Shown here: piece by piece, positions 46,718 to 55,463 of the stretch
How positions within the stretch are numbered: position 1 is the first letter of the stretch
How the letters are laid out: each line of letters opens with the position of its first letter
From: Methanosarcina sp. UBA5
GTDB lineage: Archaea; Halobacteriota; Methanosarcinia; Methanosarcinales; Methanosarcinaceae
DNA: 64,000 nt
NCBI RefSeq assembly: GCF_002505485.1
Contig: NZ_DAVG01000080.1
Coordinates: 42,419 to 106,418, forward strand
Reading direction: 5' to 3'
Program-made: the position numbers and the translations under genes
The notes under the pieces: model-generated
The model's database searches: none
Seen by the model: only the letters and a program-made list of their open reading frames with translations
Told to the model about the DNA's origin: nothing

Positions 46718-48574
46718 ATAAACAGAATAAAACGTTTATTATTAACTTTTTTAATATTTACATTAAGCTCCGGAATCGGGGCAGCGGCTGATATTGTTGC
46801 AAACTTTAACGCCAATCCTACGAGCGGCTATGCGCCTCTTGCTGTCCAGTTTACTGACATGTCGCAAAATGCAACAGAATGGAACTGGGACTTTGGAGAT
46901 GAAAATACTTCAAATGATCAGAATCCAAAGCATACTTACTATACAGCAGGAAACTATACTGTTAACCTGACAGCGATCAATGCAAATGGTACAGATTCAA
47001 AACCTGCTACAATAACAGTATTAGATCCAGTACTACCTGTACCAACAGTAATCCCGGTTGCAAATTTTAACGCCAATCCTACGAGCGGCTATGCTCCTCT
47101 TTCCGTCCAGTTTACTGACATGTCGCAAAATGCAACAAAATGGAACTGGGACTTTGGAGATGGAAATACTTCAACTGATCAGAATCCAAAGTATACTTAC
47201 TATGCAGCAGGAAACTACACTATTAACCTGACAGCGATCAATGCAAATGATACAGATTCAAAACTTGCTACAATAACAGTATTAGATCCAGTACTACCTG
47301 TACCAACAGTAATCCCGGTTGCAAACTTTAACGCCAATCCTAAGAGCGGCTATGCTCCTCTTTCCGTCCAGTTTACTGACATGTCGCAATACGCAACAAA
47401 ATGGAAATGGGACTTTGGAGATGGAAATACTTCAAATGATCAGAATCCAAAACATACATATTCTGCAGCAGGAAACTACACTGTTAACCTGACAGCAATC
47501 AATGCAAATGGTACAGATTCAAAACCTGCTACAATAACAGTATTAGATCCAGTACTACCTGTACCAACAGTAATCCCCCCGGTTGCAAATTTTAACGCCA
47601 ATCCTACGAGCGGCTATGCTCCTCTTGCTGTCCAGTTTACTGACATGTCGCAATACGCAACAAAATGGAACTGGGACTTTGGAGATGGAAGTACTTCAAC
47701 CGAGCAGAATCCAACGTATATTTACTCTGCAACAGGAACTTATACGGTTAGCTTAACCGCGATAAATGAAAACGGCACTTCCCCAACAAAAACTACTACA
47801 ATAACTGTTACACAACAAAGCAGCTCAAATGGTGGCAGTAGTGGAGGAAGCAGCCACCGCAGCGGAAGCAGTGGTGGAGGTGGAGGAGGTTCTCCCGAGC
47901 CTGCAAAAAACGTTGAAGTAAAGGAACTTTCACAGGCGTTCATTACAAGCGGAAAAAATGTACAGTTTGATTTCACAAAGAACGCAACCTGCGTCGTATA
48001 TGTGAGCTTTGATGCAAAGAGGACTTTCGGCAAAACCACAACCATTGCCGAGATGCTAAAAGGAAAATCCTCTCTGGTTTCCGAACTGCCTTCTGGAGAG
48101 GTATACAAATCCTTCAACATCTGGGTCGGAAACGGCGGGATTGTAACCTCAAAGAACATAGAAAACCCAGTCATTTGTTTCAAGGTTGAAAAAGCCTGGG
48201 TGCAGGATAAAAAAATTAATCAGGCTTCAATCACTCTCAAAAGGTATAGCGACAAGAAATGGAAGCAATTACCAATAAGCCTGTCAGGAGAAGATGACAA
48301 ATTCCTGTATTTTACAGCCAAAATTTCAGGATTCTCTTCATTTGCAGTAACGGGCACAGTGGAAAAATCATCTGAAGAAACTGTAACAGAAATACAGACT
48401 AAATCAAATACTGGAACAATTAATAAAAACAATACAGTAAATAAAGAACCTGAAGAACCACAAACTGAACAAAAAAACATTCAGGGTAAACCAGGCTTTG
48501 CAAGATATTACGGAATAGTTAGCCTGTTTGCACTGCTCCTATATTTGGCACTGTTACTATATAAATTAGAGTAA
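46718..48574 (+). CDS. PKD-repeat surface protein with PGF-pre-PGF domain
   Basis: A 618-residue exported protein: signal peptide (NRIKRLLLTFLIFTLSSGIG after the start residue), four PKD domains each beginning VANFNANP (at 46796, 47057, 47318 and 47582), a Gly/Ser linker (about 368-390), a PGF-pre-PGF domain, a polar segment and a C-terminal transmembrane helix. PKD domains mediate adhesion in methanosarcinal surface proteins. The frame has TAA at 46712 and no ATG, GTG or TTG before 46859; ATA 46718 lies 7 bases after GGAGGA and starts a perfect signal peptide, so an AUA start is proposed. ATG 46859 would lose the signal and half of PKD 1. Confidence 0.88.
   Translation: MNRIKRLLLTFLIFTLSSGIGAAADIVANFNANPTSGYAPLAVQFTDMSQNATEWNWDFGDENTSNDQNPKHTYYTAGNYTVNLTAINANGTDSKPATITVLDPVLPVPTVIPVANFNANPTSGYAPLSVQFTDMSQNATKWNWDFGDGNTSTDQNPKYTYYAAGNYTINLTAINANDTDSKLATITVLDPVLPVPTVIPVANFNANPKSGYAPLSVQFTDMSQYATKWKWDFGDGNTSNDQNPKHTYSAAGNYTVNLTAINANGTDSKPATITVLDPVLPVPTVIPPVANFNANPTSGYAPLAVQFTDMSQYATKWNWDFGDGSTSTEQNPTYIYSATGTYTVSLTAINENGTSPTKTTTITVTQQSSSNGGSSGGSSHRSGSSGGGGGGSPEPAKNVEVKELSQAFITSGKNVQFDFTKNATCVVYVSFDAKRTFGKTTTIAEMLKGKSSLVSELPSGEVYKSFNIWVGNGGIVTSKNIENPVICFKVEKAWVQDKKINQASITLKRYSDKKWKQLPISLSGEDDKFLYFTAKISGFSSFAVTGTVEKSSEETVTEIQTKSNTGTINKNNTVNKEPEEPQTEQKNIQGKPGFARYYGIVSLFALLLYLALLLYKLE
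46796..47842 (+). repeat. Four tandem PKD-coding repeats, 261-264 bp
   Basis: Repeat starts are 261, 261 and 264 bases apart; the extra 3 bases before the fourth add one proline codon. The first three units are nearly identical, including the linker DPVLPVPTVIP; the fourth diverges at its end. Confidence 0.9.
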
Positions 48575-48771
48575 AACGGCAAAATTCGAAGTCCGATGTG
48601 GAAAAAAGTTAATCCTCTCATCTTATTTATGATTTTTCAGTTGTTTCCTGACTCCCGACTCATTTATAAATATAAATGTGGCTCTTCGCTGTTTCGAGTG
48701 GATAACTTCTATTCATCTCCTAGATGGTAAAGTATATCTAAAATTTAGAAATATTTGTTGTTGAAAATTAG

Positions 48772-48855
48772 TGCGATGGATGGATTCGAACCCCCGAATA
48801 CCTACGAAAATAGGCCCTCAACCTATCGCCTTTGACATAGCTGGGCAACTCCCGC
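48772..48855 (-). tRNA. tRNA-Leu (GAG), degenerate acceptor and T stems
   Basis: On the minus strand the sequence has a D arm (GCC with GGC), a perfect five-pair anticodon stem ATAGG/CCTAT around loop TTGAGGG (anticodon GAG, Leu), a long variable region and a TTCGAAT T loop. But the acceptor stem GCGGGAG does not match its 3' side: two mismatches and a wobble, the T stem has a mismatch, and the 3' arm seems one base short. The type II shape supports tRNA-Leu; it may be a pseudogene. Confidence 0.65.
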
Positions 48856-49059
48856 ACATTAAAAGAGAGATTTAAGAAATTTCCAAGAAGTCAACCTATC
48901 ACACAATAGCACAGGCTTTAAAAGAAGTCCAGACGAAGTTAAAACTCCAGAACATACCCTGGTAAAAATATGAAAATTAAAAGTTGCTCGCAAAGCAAGC
49001 AACTACACTGATCCTGAATCGAGACCTTATTCTAAAAAAATATTCACTTCAAAAATTAT

Positions 49060-50379
49060 TTACTTTCTTCTGTATTCCCTGCATTTTTCCACAAATTTTT
49101 CTACCGGGAAGGTAGCAGGGTGAGAATGCATATAGCCTGCCAGAGTATTGTGCTCGACAAGGCCGTCAAAACCATCCTGTATACCTTTTCCCCGCAGCAT
49201 TTCATATGCGAACTTTGCATCGCGATCGCATTCTGTGACAGAGTAGTGGAATTCGTGGCCTCTGATATTGTGAGAAGAGAAGTTTTTGTCCAGAGGGCGG
49301 GCTTCGGTATACCCGAGGGCTTTAAGCCGGTTTGTCATGCGTGTGTTTGCAGGCACGACATCTGCGAGTTTATATGTTCTGTTATCTATCTCATAGGTCC
49401 CACAGAGATAAAGCAGGCCCCCGCATTCTGCATAAATAGGCAAACCGTCAGCTGTAAGGCCCTTAAGTTTTCGGGTCGTTTCTGACTTCTCAAGGGTTTC
49501 TGCGTAAAGTTCAGGGTAACCGCCTCCAAGGTAAATCCCGTCCACGTCCGGAAGCTCTCCTGCCATCGGGCTGAAAAATTCGACATCAGCTCCATAATCC
49601 CTGAAGGCGTCGAACATATCCTGATAATAGAAACAAAAAGCCGGGTCCCTGGCAATTCCTATCCTGAGATCTGCTTCGGGTCTCTGGATATCCCTGACTT
49701 CAGGAACTGAAATGGGCTCGGCAAGTTCGAGCACTGCGTCAAGGTCAACGTTTTCCTCAATAAAAGCTGCCATTTCCTCAGTATTGTAGTCCTTTTCATG
49801 GGCCATGTACAGCCCGAGATGTCTGGAAGGAACCTCGATATCTTTCCTTCTTGGGATCATACCTACAATAGGAATGTTACCCGGAAGAGAGTTTTTTACA
49901 AGTTCCGCATGCCTTGGGCTGCCTACCTGATTCAGGATAACGCCTGAAACCCTGACCTCAGGATCGAACTCAGAATACCCTTTAAGGAGGGCAGCAGTGC
50001 TTCTGGACATCCCATGAACATTGATTACCAGAATTACCGGGATGTTAAGGGTTTTTGCAATATGTGCGGAACTTGCAATTTCTGTAGAGTCAATTCCATC
50101 AAAGAGTCCCATAACTCCTTCTACTACCACAATATCCGCATCTGCAGCAGTCCGGGATACAGTCTGCCCAACTCCATCAGTGCCCATTATGTATGTGTCC
50201 AGATTCCTTGAGGGGCGCCCGCAAATTGCAGTGTGATGAGAAGGATCGATATAGTCAGGCCCTACCTTGTAAGGCTGAACCTTTAGCTGCCTGTGTTTAA
50301 GGGCGGCCATGATACCCATGGAGACTGTCGTTTTTCCGACCCCACTATGGGTTCCTGCAATAAGTATTCCTTTTGTCAT
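49060..50379 (-). CDS. cbiA: Cobyrinate / Ni-sirohydrochlorin a,c-diamide synthase
   Basis: A 439-residue enzyme: N-terminal P-loop GTHSGVGKTT (residues 8-17) with VEGVMGLFDG, and a C-terminal class I glutamine amidotransferase domain with the nucleophile in AECGGLLYL (about 330) and GHEFHYS. It amidates two acetate side chains using glutamine and ATP, in cobamide synthesis and, in methanogens, on Ni-sirohydrochlorin for coenzyme F430 (CfbB role). The two roles cannot be separated by sequence here. ATG 50379 is clear. A partial copy of its 5' region lies at 51639. Confidence 0.92.
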   Translation of the reverse strand: MTKGILIAGTHSGVGKTTVSMGIMAALKHRQLKVQPYKVGPDYIDPSHHTAICGRPSRNLDTYIMGTDGVGQTVSRTAADADIVVVEGVMGLFDGIDSTEIASSAHIAKTLNIPVILVINVHGMSRSTAALLKGYSEFDPEVRVSGVILNQVGSPRHAELVKNSLPGNIPIVGMIPRRKDIEVPSRHLGLYMAHEKDYNTEEMAAFIEENVDLDAVLELAEPISVPEVRDIQRPEADLRIGIARDPAFCFYYQDMFDAFRDYGADVEFFSPMAGELPDVDGIYLGGGYPELYAETLEKSETTRKLKGLTADGLPIYAECGGLLYLCGTYEIDNRTYKLADVVPANTRMTNRLKALGYTEARPLDKNFSSHNIRGHEFHYSVTECDRDAKFAYEMLRGKGIQDGFDGLVEHNTLAGYMHSHPATFPVEKFVEKCREYRRK

Positions 50380-50818
50380 CTGCTGGATATTGTTGCCGTT
50401 AAAATATATTAAAGCTATTAATCCAGCTATTTTAAGCAGGTTATAGCTGTTTTCAAGAAAAAGGGATGTAAAAGAAAAATTTTAAAAAATTAAAACAAAT
50501 AATAAAATGTTAGAATTTTAAGAGCGAGCATGGTTAAAACAGAATGAATAATATTAAAACTAATACAAATTAATTAATATTTGTTTTAGTACTTTATAAA
50601 TAATTATAAAGACGAATAAAGCATTATAAAGCTTTAAATTTATTTTTACTGGGTTAATAGGGGTTATAAAGTGTTAGAAACATTTTTAATATTTTTATTT
50701 AAATTTCTTAATGTAAGTATTGTTATACAGATAATTGAATGGATGATTTTTAGTTTTTCAGGTCTTCTCAAATTAGATGAGTAAGATCAAATGAATTAGA
50801 GGAATTAGAGGAATAAAA
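50380..50818. other. AT-rich intergenic region with cbiA upstream element
   Basis: Contains the upstream region of cbiA (to about 50478), which resembles 51639-51755, and then very AT-rich DNA leading to the cysteine-rich gene. AGAGGAATTAGAGGAAT (about 50800-50816) carries its ribosome site. Confidence 0.5.
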
Positions 50819-51412
50819 ATGAATAATAGAAAATCAATTGCAAAAATATTGGGATCTTTTTTTGTTATATTAATGATCTCAACTTTAATTACTGCAGGGG
50901 CAGTTGCCTGTGATAATATTGTAAAGTCTGCAGAAGACCCTGCAACTTCCTGTGATACCCATGCAAATTGTAACAAGGAGTGTACCTCATGTACTTGCGA
51001 ATCTGTTACAGACTGTGAGCAAGCAAATTGTAACTGTGGATTATGCGACTGCGCTTCTATTGTAAATGGTGAACAGGACAATTCTAAACAGGAGAGTTCT
51101 AAAGATCTTGCAAACTGCAATGGAGGAAAATGTGATTCATGCAACTGCAAATCTATTGTGGAATGCGACAAGGCAAAATGTGACTGTAAATCATGCAACT
51201 GCGAATCCATTGTAGACTGTGAAGAAGATAACTCCAAGGCAGAAGAAAAAACATGTGAGAAAGCTGTAGAGAACTCAGCAAAAGAAAAGACATGTGAGAA
51301 AGCTATAGAGACTCCAGCAAAAGAAAAGACATGTGAGAAAGCTGTAGAGACTCCAGCAAAAGAAAAGACATGTGAGAAAGCTGTAGATAACTCAGCAGAA
51401 GAATGTAAATAA
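50819..51412 (+). CDS. Exported cysteine-rich repeat protein
   Basis: A 197-residue protein with a signal segment (residues about 7-30) ending ITAGAVAC, which might be a lipobox-like or signal-peptidase site. The mature part has about 26 cysteines (13 percent), many as CxC, CxxC and CxxCxC groups (such as CNCGLCDC, CDSCNC, CDCKSCNC), in two similar blocks each closing with E/S-rich spacers, followed by four 13-residue repeats of the type EKTCEKAVETPAK. The pattern suggests metal binding or disulfide cross-linking at the cell surface. I recognise no family. The ribosome site AGAGGA is present. Acidic, with no aromatic residues in the mature part. Confidence 0.8.
   Translation: MNNRKSIAKILGSFFVILMISTLITAGAVACDNIVKSAEDPATSCDTHANCNKECTSCTCESVTDCEQANCNCGLCDCASIVNGEQDNSKQESSKDLANCNGGKCDSCNCKSIVECDKAKCDCKSCNCESIVDCEEDNSKAEEKTCEKAVENSAKEKTCEKAIETPAKEKTCEKAVETPAKEKTCEKAVDNSAEECK
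51245..51400 (+). repeat. Four 39-bp tandem repeats in the cysteine-rich gene
   Basis: Four in-frame copies of a 39-base unit coding EKTCEKAVExxAK, with only a few substitutions. Near-identity of the units indicates recent expansion and potential copy-number variation. Confidence 0.9.
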
Positions 51413-52327
51413 ACTAAGGCCAGGAAAATATAACCATGTGTGATGGAGAGTATACCCAACTCTCTACACAAAGTGTTAGAATGAAATGTTAATGCAACTA
51501 TCCATCAGATATCCATCAGATGGATTTTTAATCTTTGCTAATCCTTATTTGTTCTTGTAAATATCCCAAATATGTTTATACACAAACCAATTTCTTGTTC
51601 CTGTTTTATTTCCCGCAATAACGTTAATTTTTGTAACAAGTATTCCTTTTATAGTCTAAGGAGTACTGCTACCGATAAAATATATTAAACTTGCTATCCA
51701 GCTACTTTAAGCACTTTAAAGTTGTTTTCAGGAAAAACGAGTTACGTAAAAAAATCAAGCAGTCTAGGCGAGTAATATCATTCACGCTGAATGATTACTT
51801 TTTTGGAAATCCGGAAGTCCTTATATTTGCATCCGTGTACATTAGTTGTGCACATCAGTCTTAAGTAAAAGGTTATATCTACTCTAAGGTAAGAACAGTT
51901 CGATTCCGGAAAATATCGAGAAAGGAGGCTTTGACTTTATAAGTTGAATAAGCTCATTATATAATTATAGTATTCATTTATATAGATAAAATTAAATAAT
52001 TAGTTCCTGATTCCAGTTATCACATACTCATATCAGTGTATATTCATTTCATACTAACCATAGGCATCCAGTCCGTATCAGTATACTTATTCAATCAATG
52101 TAGTGTCTTTATTCAATTTAAAATCAGTAAGACATTCCGGGTCCTTTCTCAAAAATGCCAATTTATTTAAAATCAAGGTTACTATGAACAGACCAGTTCA
52201 TAGATCGTTTCATAGATCGTTTCTAAGATGAAATTTTTGTCCCGCAAGCAACGCAAAATAACTAGGACCGGCAGTCAGTTGATAAAGAATTACATGCCAA
52301 ATATTTAAGAGGGGATTTTAACCAGCC
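51413..52327. other. Intergenic region with cbiA-like relic, hairpins and short repeats
   Basis: 915 bases. At 51639-51755 there is a diverged copy of the cbiA start and upstream region (see findings). A hairpin with a T tail is at 51771-51804. A 12-base direct repeat CATAGATCGTTT occurs twice at 52199-52222, just after the inverted pair TGAAC/GTTCA (52185-52200). GAGGGGA at 52310-52316 precedes moaA. Confidence 0.5.
51771..51804 (+). terminator. Orphan hairpin followed by six T
   Basis: AGTAAT..CATTC pairs with GAATGATTACT around ACGCT (with a 2-base bulge), then TTTTTT. It is 360 bases past the cysteine-rich gene, so it may end an unannotated transcript beginning in the cbiA-like relic. 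Confidence 0.5.
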
Positions 52328-53326
52328 ATGAAGAAGAAAAATCTAGGAAAAGCACCTGATGTTGCAGAAGAAGATTCAAAAAAGATTCTTGAGGATCCTT
52401 ACGGGCGAAGGGTAACAGGGCTCAGGATATCAATAACTGATAAGTGTAACCTTTCATGCATGTACTGCCATAATGAAGGTGCAGATTGCTGTACCTGCAG
52501 CCCGGTAGGGCACGAAATGAAACCCGAGTTAATCTGCGGGATTGTCAGGGAGGCTGCAAAATTCGGGGTCAATAAAGTAAAATTTTCTGGAGGCGAACCG
52601 CTTTTCCGAAAGGATTTTGAAGAAATCCTTTCCTGCCTTCCTTCGTTAAAAGAGGTCTCTGCGACCACTAACGGCATCCTGCTTGAAAAACGCGCAAGAG
52701 CCCTTAAAGCTGCGGGCCTTGATAGAGTAAACGTAAGCCTGGACTCTCTAGTTCCTGAAAAATATGAAAAGATTACCGGAGCGCCTCCTGGCTCGCTTGA
52801 AAAAGTTATTAGAGGAATTGACAGTGCAGTTGAAGCTGGGCTGACTCCTGTGAAGCTGAATATGGTACTCCTGAAAGGTGTGAACGATAACGAAATCGAT
52901 TCTATGATGGACTTTATCCGGCCATATAAAGGAATGGTTATCCTGCAACTCATCGAGCTTATGGACATTGACCCCAGGCTTTCGAAGTATATGATTGACT
53001 CGAAAGCTCTCGAAAAAAGTCTGGCTGAAAGGGCAAGTGAAGTCAAAGTGCGGCACTTGCATCATCGAAGAAAGTATGTTATCGATGGGGTAGAGGTTGA
53101 ATTCGTTCGTCCTATGGACAACTCGGAATTTTGTGCCTACTGTAGCAGGCTCAGGGTCACAGCAGATGGGAAGCTCAAACCCTGCTTGCTGGTAAATGAC
53201 AACCTTGTGGATGTCAGGGAAGCAAAAAGCTCTGAAGAGATCGAAAAGCTGCTCAAGCTTGCAGTAAGCCGAAGGAAACCATATTGCATGCCTGTCAGCA
53301 TTCTTGAACAAAGAGAAAAGGCTTAA
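52328..53326 (+). CDS. moaA: GTP 3',8-cyclase (molybdenum cofactor biosynthesis)
   Basis: A 332-residue radical SAM enzyme with the N-terminal cluster motif CNLSCMYCH (about residues 41-49) and C-terminal cluster cysteines CAYCSRLRVTADGKLKPC. It rearranges GTP to the cyclic precursor of molybdopterin, needed for molybdenum or tungsten formylmethanofuran dehydrogenase. The typical C-terminal Gly-Gly of MoaA is not seen; the protein ends REKA. An extra CCTC segment follows the first motif. Start ATG 52328 has GAGGGGA about 12 bases upstream. A 54-codon gene follows. Confidence 0.88.
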   Translation: MKKKNLGKAPDVAEEDSKKILEDPYGRRVTGLRISITDKCNLSCMYCHNEGADCCTCSPVGHEMKPELICGIVREAAKFGVNKVKFSGGEPLFRKDFEEILSCLPSLKEVSATTNGILLEKRARALKAAGLDRVNVSLDSLVPEKYEKITGAPPGSLEKVIRGIDSAVEAGLTPVKLNMVLLKGVNDNEIDSMMDFIRPYKGMVILQLIELMDIDPRLSKYMIDSKALEKSLAERASEVKVRHLHHRRKYVIDGVEVEFVRPMDNSEFCAYCSRLRVTADGKLKPCLLVNDNLVDVREAKSSEEIEKLLKLAVSRRKPYCMPVSILEQREKA

Positions 53327-53377
53327 AGAGAAAATCAGCAGATCCAGAAACGAATATAACAACAAAGAGAGAAAAAA

Positions 53378-53542
53378 ATGAAGATTGAACTTTTAATAGA
53401 TGAGAGAAAAATCCCGATGAATGATTTCGTCCAGAAAATTGTATTAAATGTTATAAAAGCAATGGTAGAAACTTTACATGATGTCGACAGTGGATGGAAG
53501 GAGATTTCTATTCATATCAAAAAAGATGATTTGAAAGAATAA
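53378..53542 (+). CDS. 54-residue hypothetical protein after moaA
   Basis: A short gene, ATG 53378 to TAA 53542, 51 bases after moaA on the same strand. The product has an IELLIDERKIPMNDFVQKIV start, an amphipathic helix (VLNVIKAMVETLHDV) and a beta-like end EISIHIKKDD. Codon usage and composition look coding. I think similar short proteins occur elsewhere in methanogens, but I cannot name a family. A role with MoaA is inferred only from position. Confidence 0.65.
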   Translation: MKIELLIDERKIPMNDFVQKIVLNVIKAMVETLHDVDSGWKEISIHIKKDDLKE

Positions 53543-53746
53543 AAACAAAAGAGCTTTTTGGACAAAAAAAGAGAGTCGGCATCTCTCAGACACGAAATTT
53601 CCTCTTTTCATTTTTTGTTTCAGGTAATTTTTTAGTTCTCTGTCATTTTGCAATTACGATTGACTTTTGAAATTTTCAGTAGCCTTGAAATTCAAAGCAA
53701 TTCTCCAAATAGGAGTGATTTGCAACCAAGAGATATCTGGAGATAC

Positions 53747-54538
53747 TTAGAGGTACTTTTCTATTTCCGAAAACTCTATCCTGGCAGTCGAATCCAGGGA
53801 AATCGGGGTTATTGAGATGTGTCCCTTCTGCATGATGGCGTGCACATCCGTCCCTTCTTCTTCTTCCCGGATAAGGTCGCCTGCAATCCAGTAATAGGGC
53901 CTGCCCCTTGGGTCACGCCTCTCCTCGACATCCGTTTTAAAGATTTTTCGTGCAAGGCGGGTTATCTCTATGGGAGTACCCTCTTCAGCATGATAAGGAA
54001 TATTGATGTTCAGAAGATCCACGTTTTCAGGCATGCCGTACTTCAGGACCTTTCGAGCAACTCCGTTTACTACTTTTATTCCGACTTCGAAACGGTCTCT
54101 ATGATAGTTCCTGGGATCATCGAATTTCTGTCCTTCATCAAGCACCTGCATGGAGGCAGCAATGGCAGGCACGCCGTAGCTTGCAGCTTCAAGGGCTCCT
54201 CCTATTGTCCCTGAGGTAGTGATAGTATCTGTGCTTATATTCTCTCCAATGTTAAAGCCGGAAAGCACCAGATCAGGCATTTCCTTGAGGATCGTAAAGA
54301 TGCCCAGAATTACAGCATCCGTAGGAGTTCCTCCAACTGAGTAAGCAGGTATACCTCCGGCATTCGTTTTCGTGATTCGAAGGGGCTCAAAGATAGAAAT
54401 CGAACGCCCGACTCCGCTCTGCTGGACAGCAGGAGCCGAAATCGTAACTTCCCCGAGGTCCGAAACGCTATCAAAAGCGGCTTTCAGACCTGTGGAGTAT
54501 ACACCATCATCATTAGTAACAAGAATTTTTGGAACCAT
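53747..54538 (-). CDS. surE: 5'-nucleotidase SurE
   Basis: A 263-residue metal-dependent phosphatase. The N-terminal ILVTNDDGV holds the two metal-binding aspartates, and SGFNIGENI plus TSGTIGGALEA match the conserved SGxNxGxN and SGT blocks. SurE removes phosphate from nucleoside monophosphates and short polyphosphates. ATG 54538 is preferred as family members begin M-x-K-I-L-V-T-N-D-D; an in-frame ATG at 54550 adds four residues. Confidence 0.93.
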   Translation of the reverse strand: MVPKILVTNDDGVYSTGLKAAFDSVSDLGEVTISAPAVQQSGVGRSISIFEPLRITKTNAGGIPAYSVGGTPTDAVILGIFTILKEMPDLVLSGFNIGENISTDTITTSGTIGGALEAASYGVPAIAASMQVLDEGQKFDDPRNYHRDRFEVGIKVVNGVARKVLKYGMPENVDLLNINIPYHAEEGTPIEITRLARKIFKTDVEERRDPRGRPYYWIAGDLIREEEEGTDVHAIMQKGHISITPISLDSTARIEFSEIEKYL

Positions 54539-54728
54539 GAGTTTTCCCATAAGTTGCCGGATAATTTAAAATTAATGGGAAAACTAGGAATTTTCGTGCG
54601 CCAGGCTCTTCATTGCCGGCTATGCTGACATCATCGTGCCTTTCAGCCATGTATACTTGGGAGAGTACTGAGTTATGCATACAGAAAGGCGGCTGCTCCA
54701 ATATGAAGAAAGAGTAAAGAACTAAACA

Positions 54729-54800
54729 AATACTGAATGGAAAAATGGATTGCGGGAATAAATGAATACTAAACGGAAAAATGGATTGTGGGAATTTGCC
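54729..54800. repeat. Two 36-bp direct repeats in intergenic DNA
   Basis: The unit AATACTGAATGGAAAAATGG (then ATTGCGGGAAT) at 54729 recurs at 54765 with a few changes. They lie between surE and the DUF1269 gene; apart from this nothing is seen in 54551-54974. Confidence 0.6.
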
Positions 54801-54974
54801 AATTAAACCTGATAAAGCATATATATTCAGTTTATCTTATCAAATTTAAAAGATACTATTTTACTTGTAATTTCAGCAACCAATTCCCACAGAAACTTCC
54901 ACTAAAGAGATTAGAATATTTTATTTCAGACCGCCTATAATATTAACAGATCATTTTTTGGATACAATTTTCAA

Positions 54975-55463
54975 TTATTCTCCAGCACCAAAGGCAGCTT
55001 TAAGTTTGTGTTCTTCTTCTTTGGAAAGGGAAGTGCGCACGACCTTTGGATTGAACGCAGTTAGCTGATCAAGAACCTTGTCTTCAGTCCACTTTGAAAT
55101 CAACAGGAAGAGAGCAGATCCTCCTGGTTCTATGGTTTGAGCAACTTCATGGATGAAGTCATCGTTTATTCCGTAATCTGACAATTTCCCTGTAATTGCC
55201 CCTGTGATGGCGCCAACTGCCATTCCAAGCCAGGGCATCCAGAAAAGCAGTCCGATCAACATACCCCAGAAGGCTCCACCTACGGTACCTGTACCTACAA
55301 GATTTACAGCTTGCTTTACTTTGACCTTGCCGTCATGGCTGCGAACGACAACTGCGGCATCATCGAGGGTGATTAGTTGCTCTTTTTTAAGCCGTTTAAT
55401 GGCTTCATCCATCTCAGATGCACCTTTCTCGTTCGGAAATGCAAAAACTATTAGCTCACTCAT
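54975..55463 (-). CDS. DUF1269 family membrane-associated protein
   Basis: A 162-residue protein: cytoplasmic N-terminal ferredoxin-like part beginning ELIVFAFPNEKGASEMDEAI, a glycine-rich hydrophobic hairpin (about residues 55-90, GTGTVGGAFWGMLIGLLFW), and a C-terminal domain beginning INDDFIHEVAQTIEPGGSA. This order defines DUF1269, a family of unknown function often linked to stress responses. AAGGAGA precedes the ATG. Transcribed alone. Confidence 0.87.
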   Translation of the reverse strand: MSELIVFAFPNEKGASEMDEAIKRLKKEQLITLDDAAVVVRSHDGKVKVKQAVNLVGTGTVGGAFWGMLIGLLFWMPWLGMAVGAITGAITGKLSDYGINDDFIHEVAQTIEPGGSALFLLISKWTEDKVLDQLTAFNPKVVRTSLSKEEEHKLKAAFGAGE

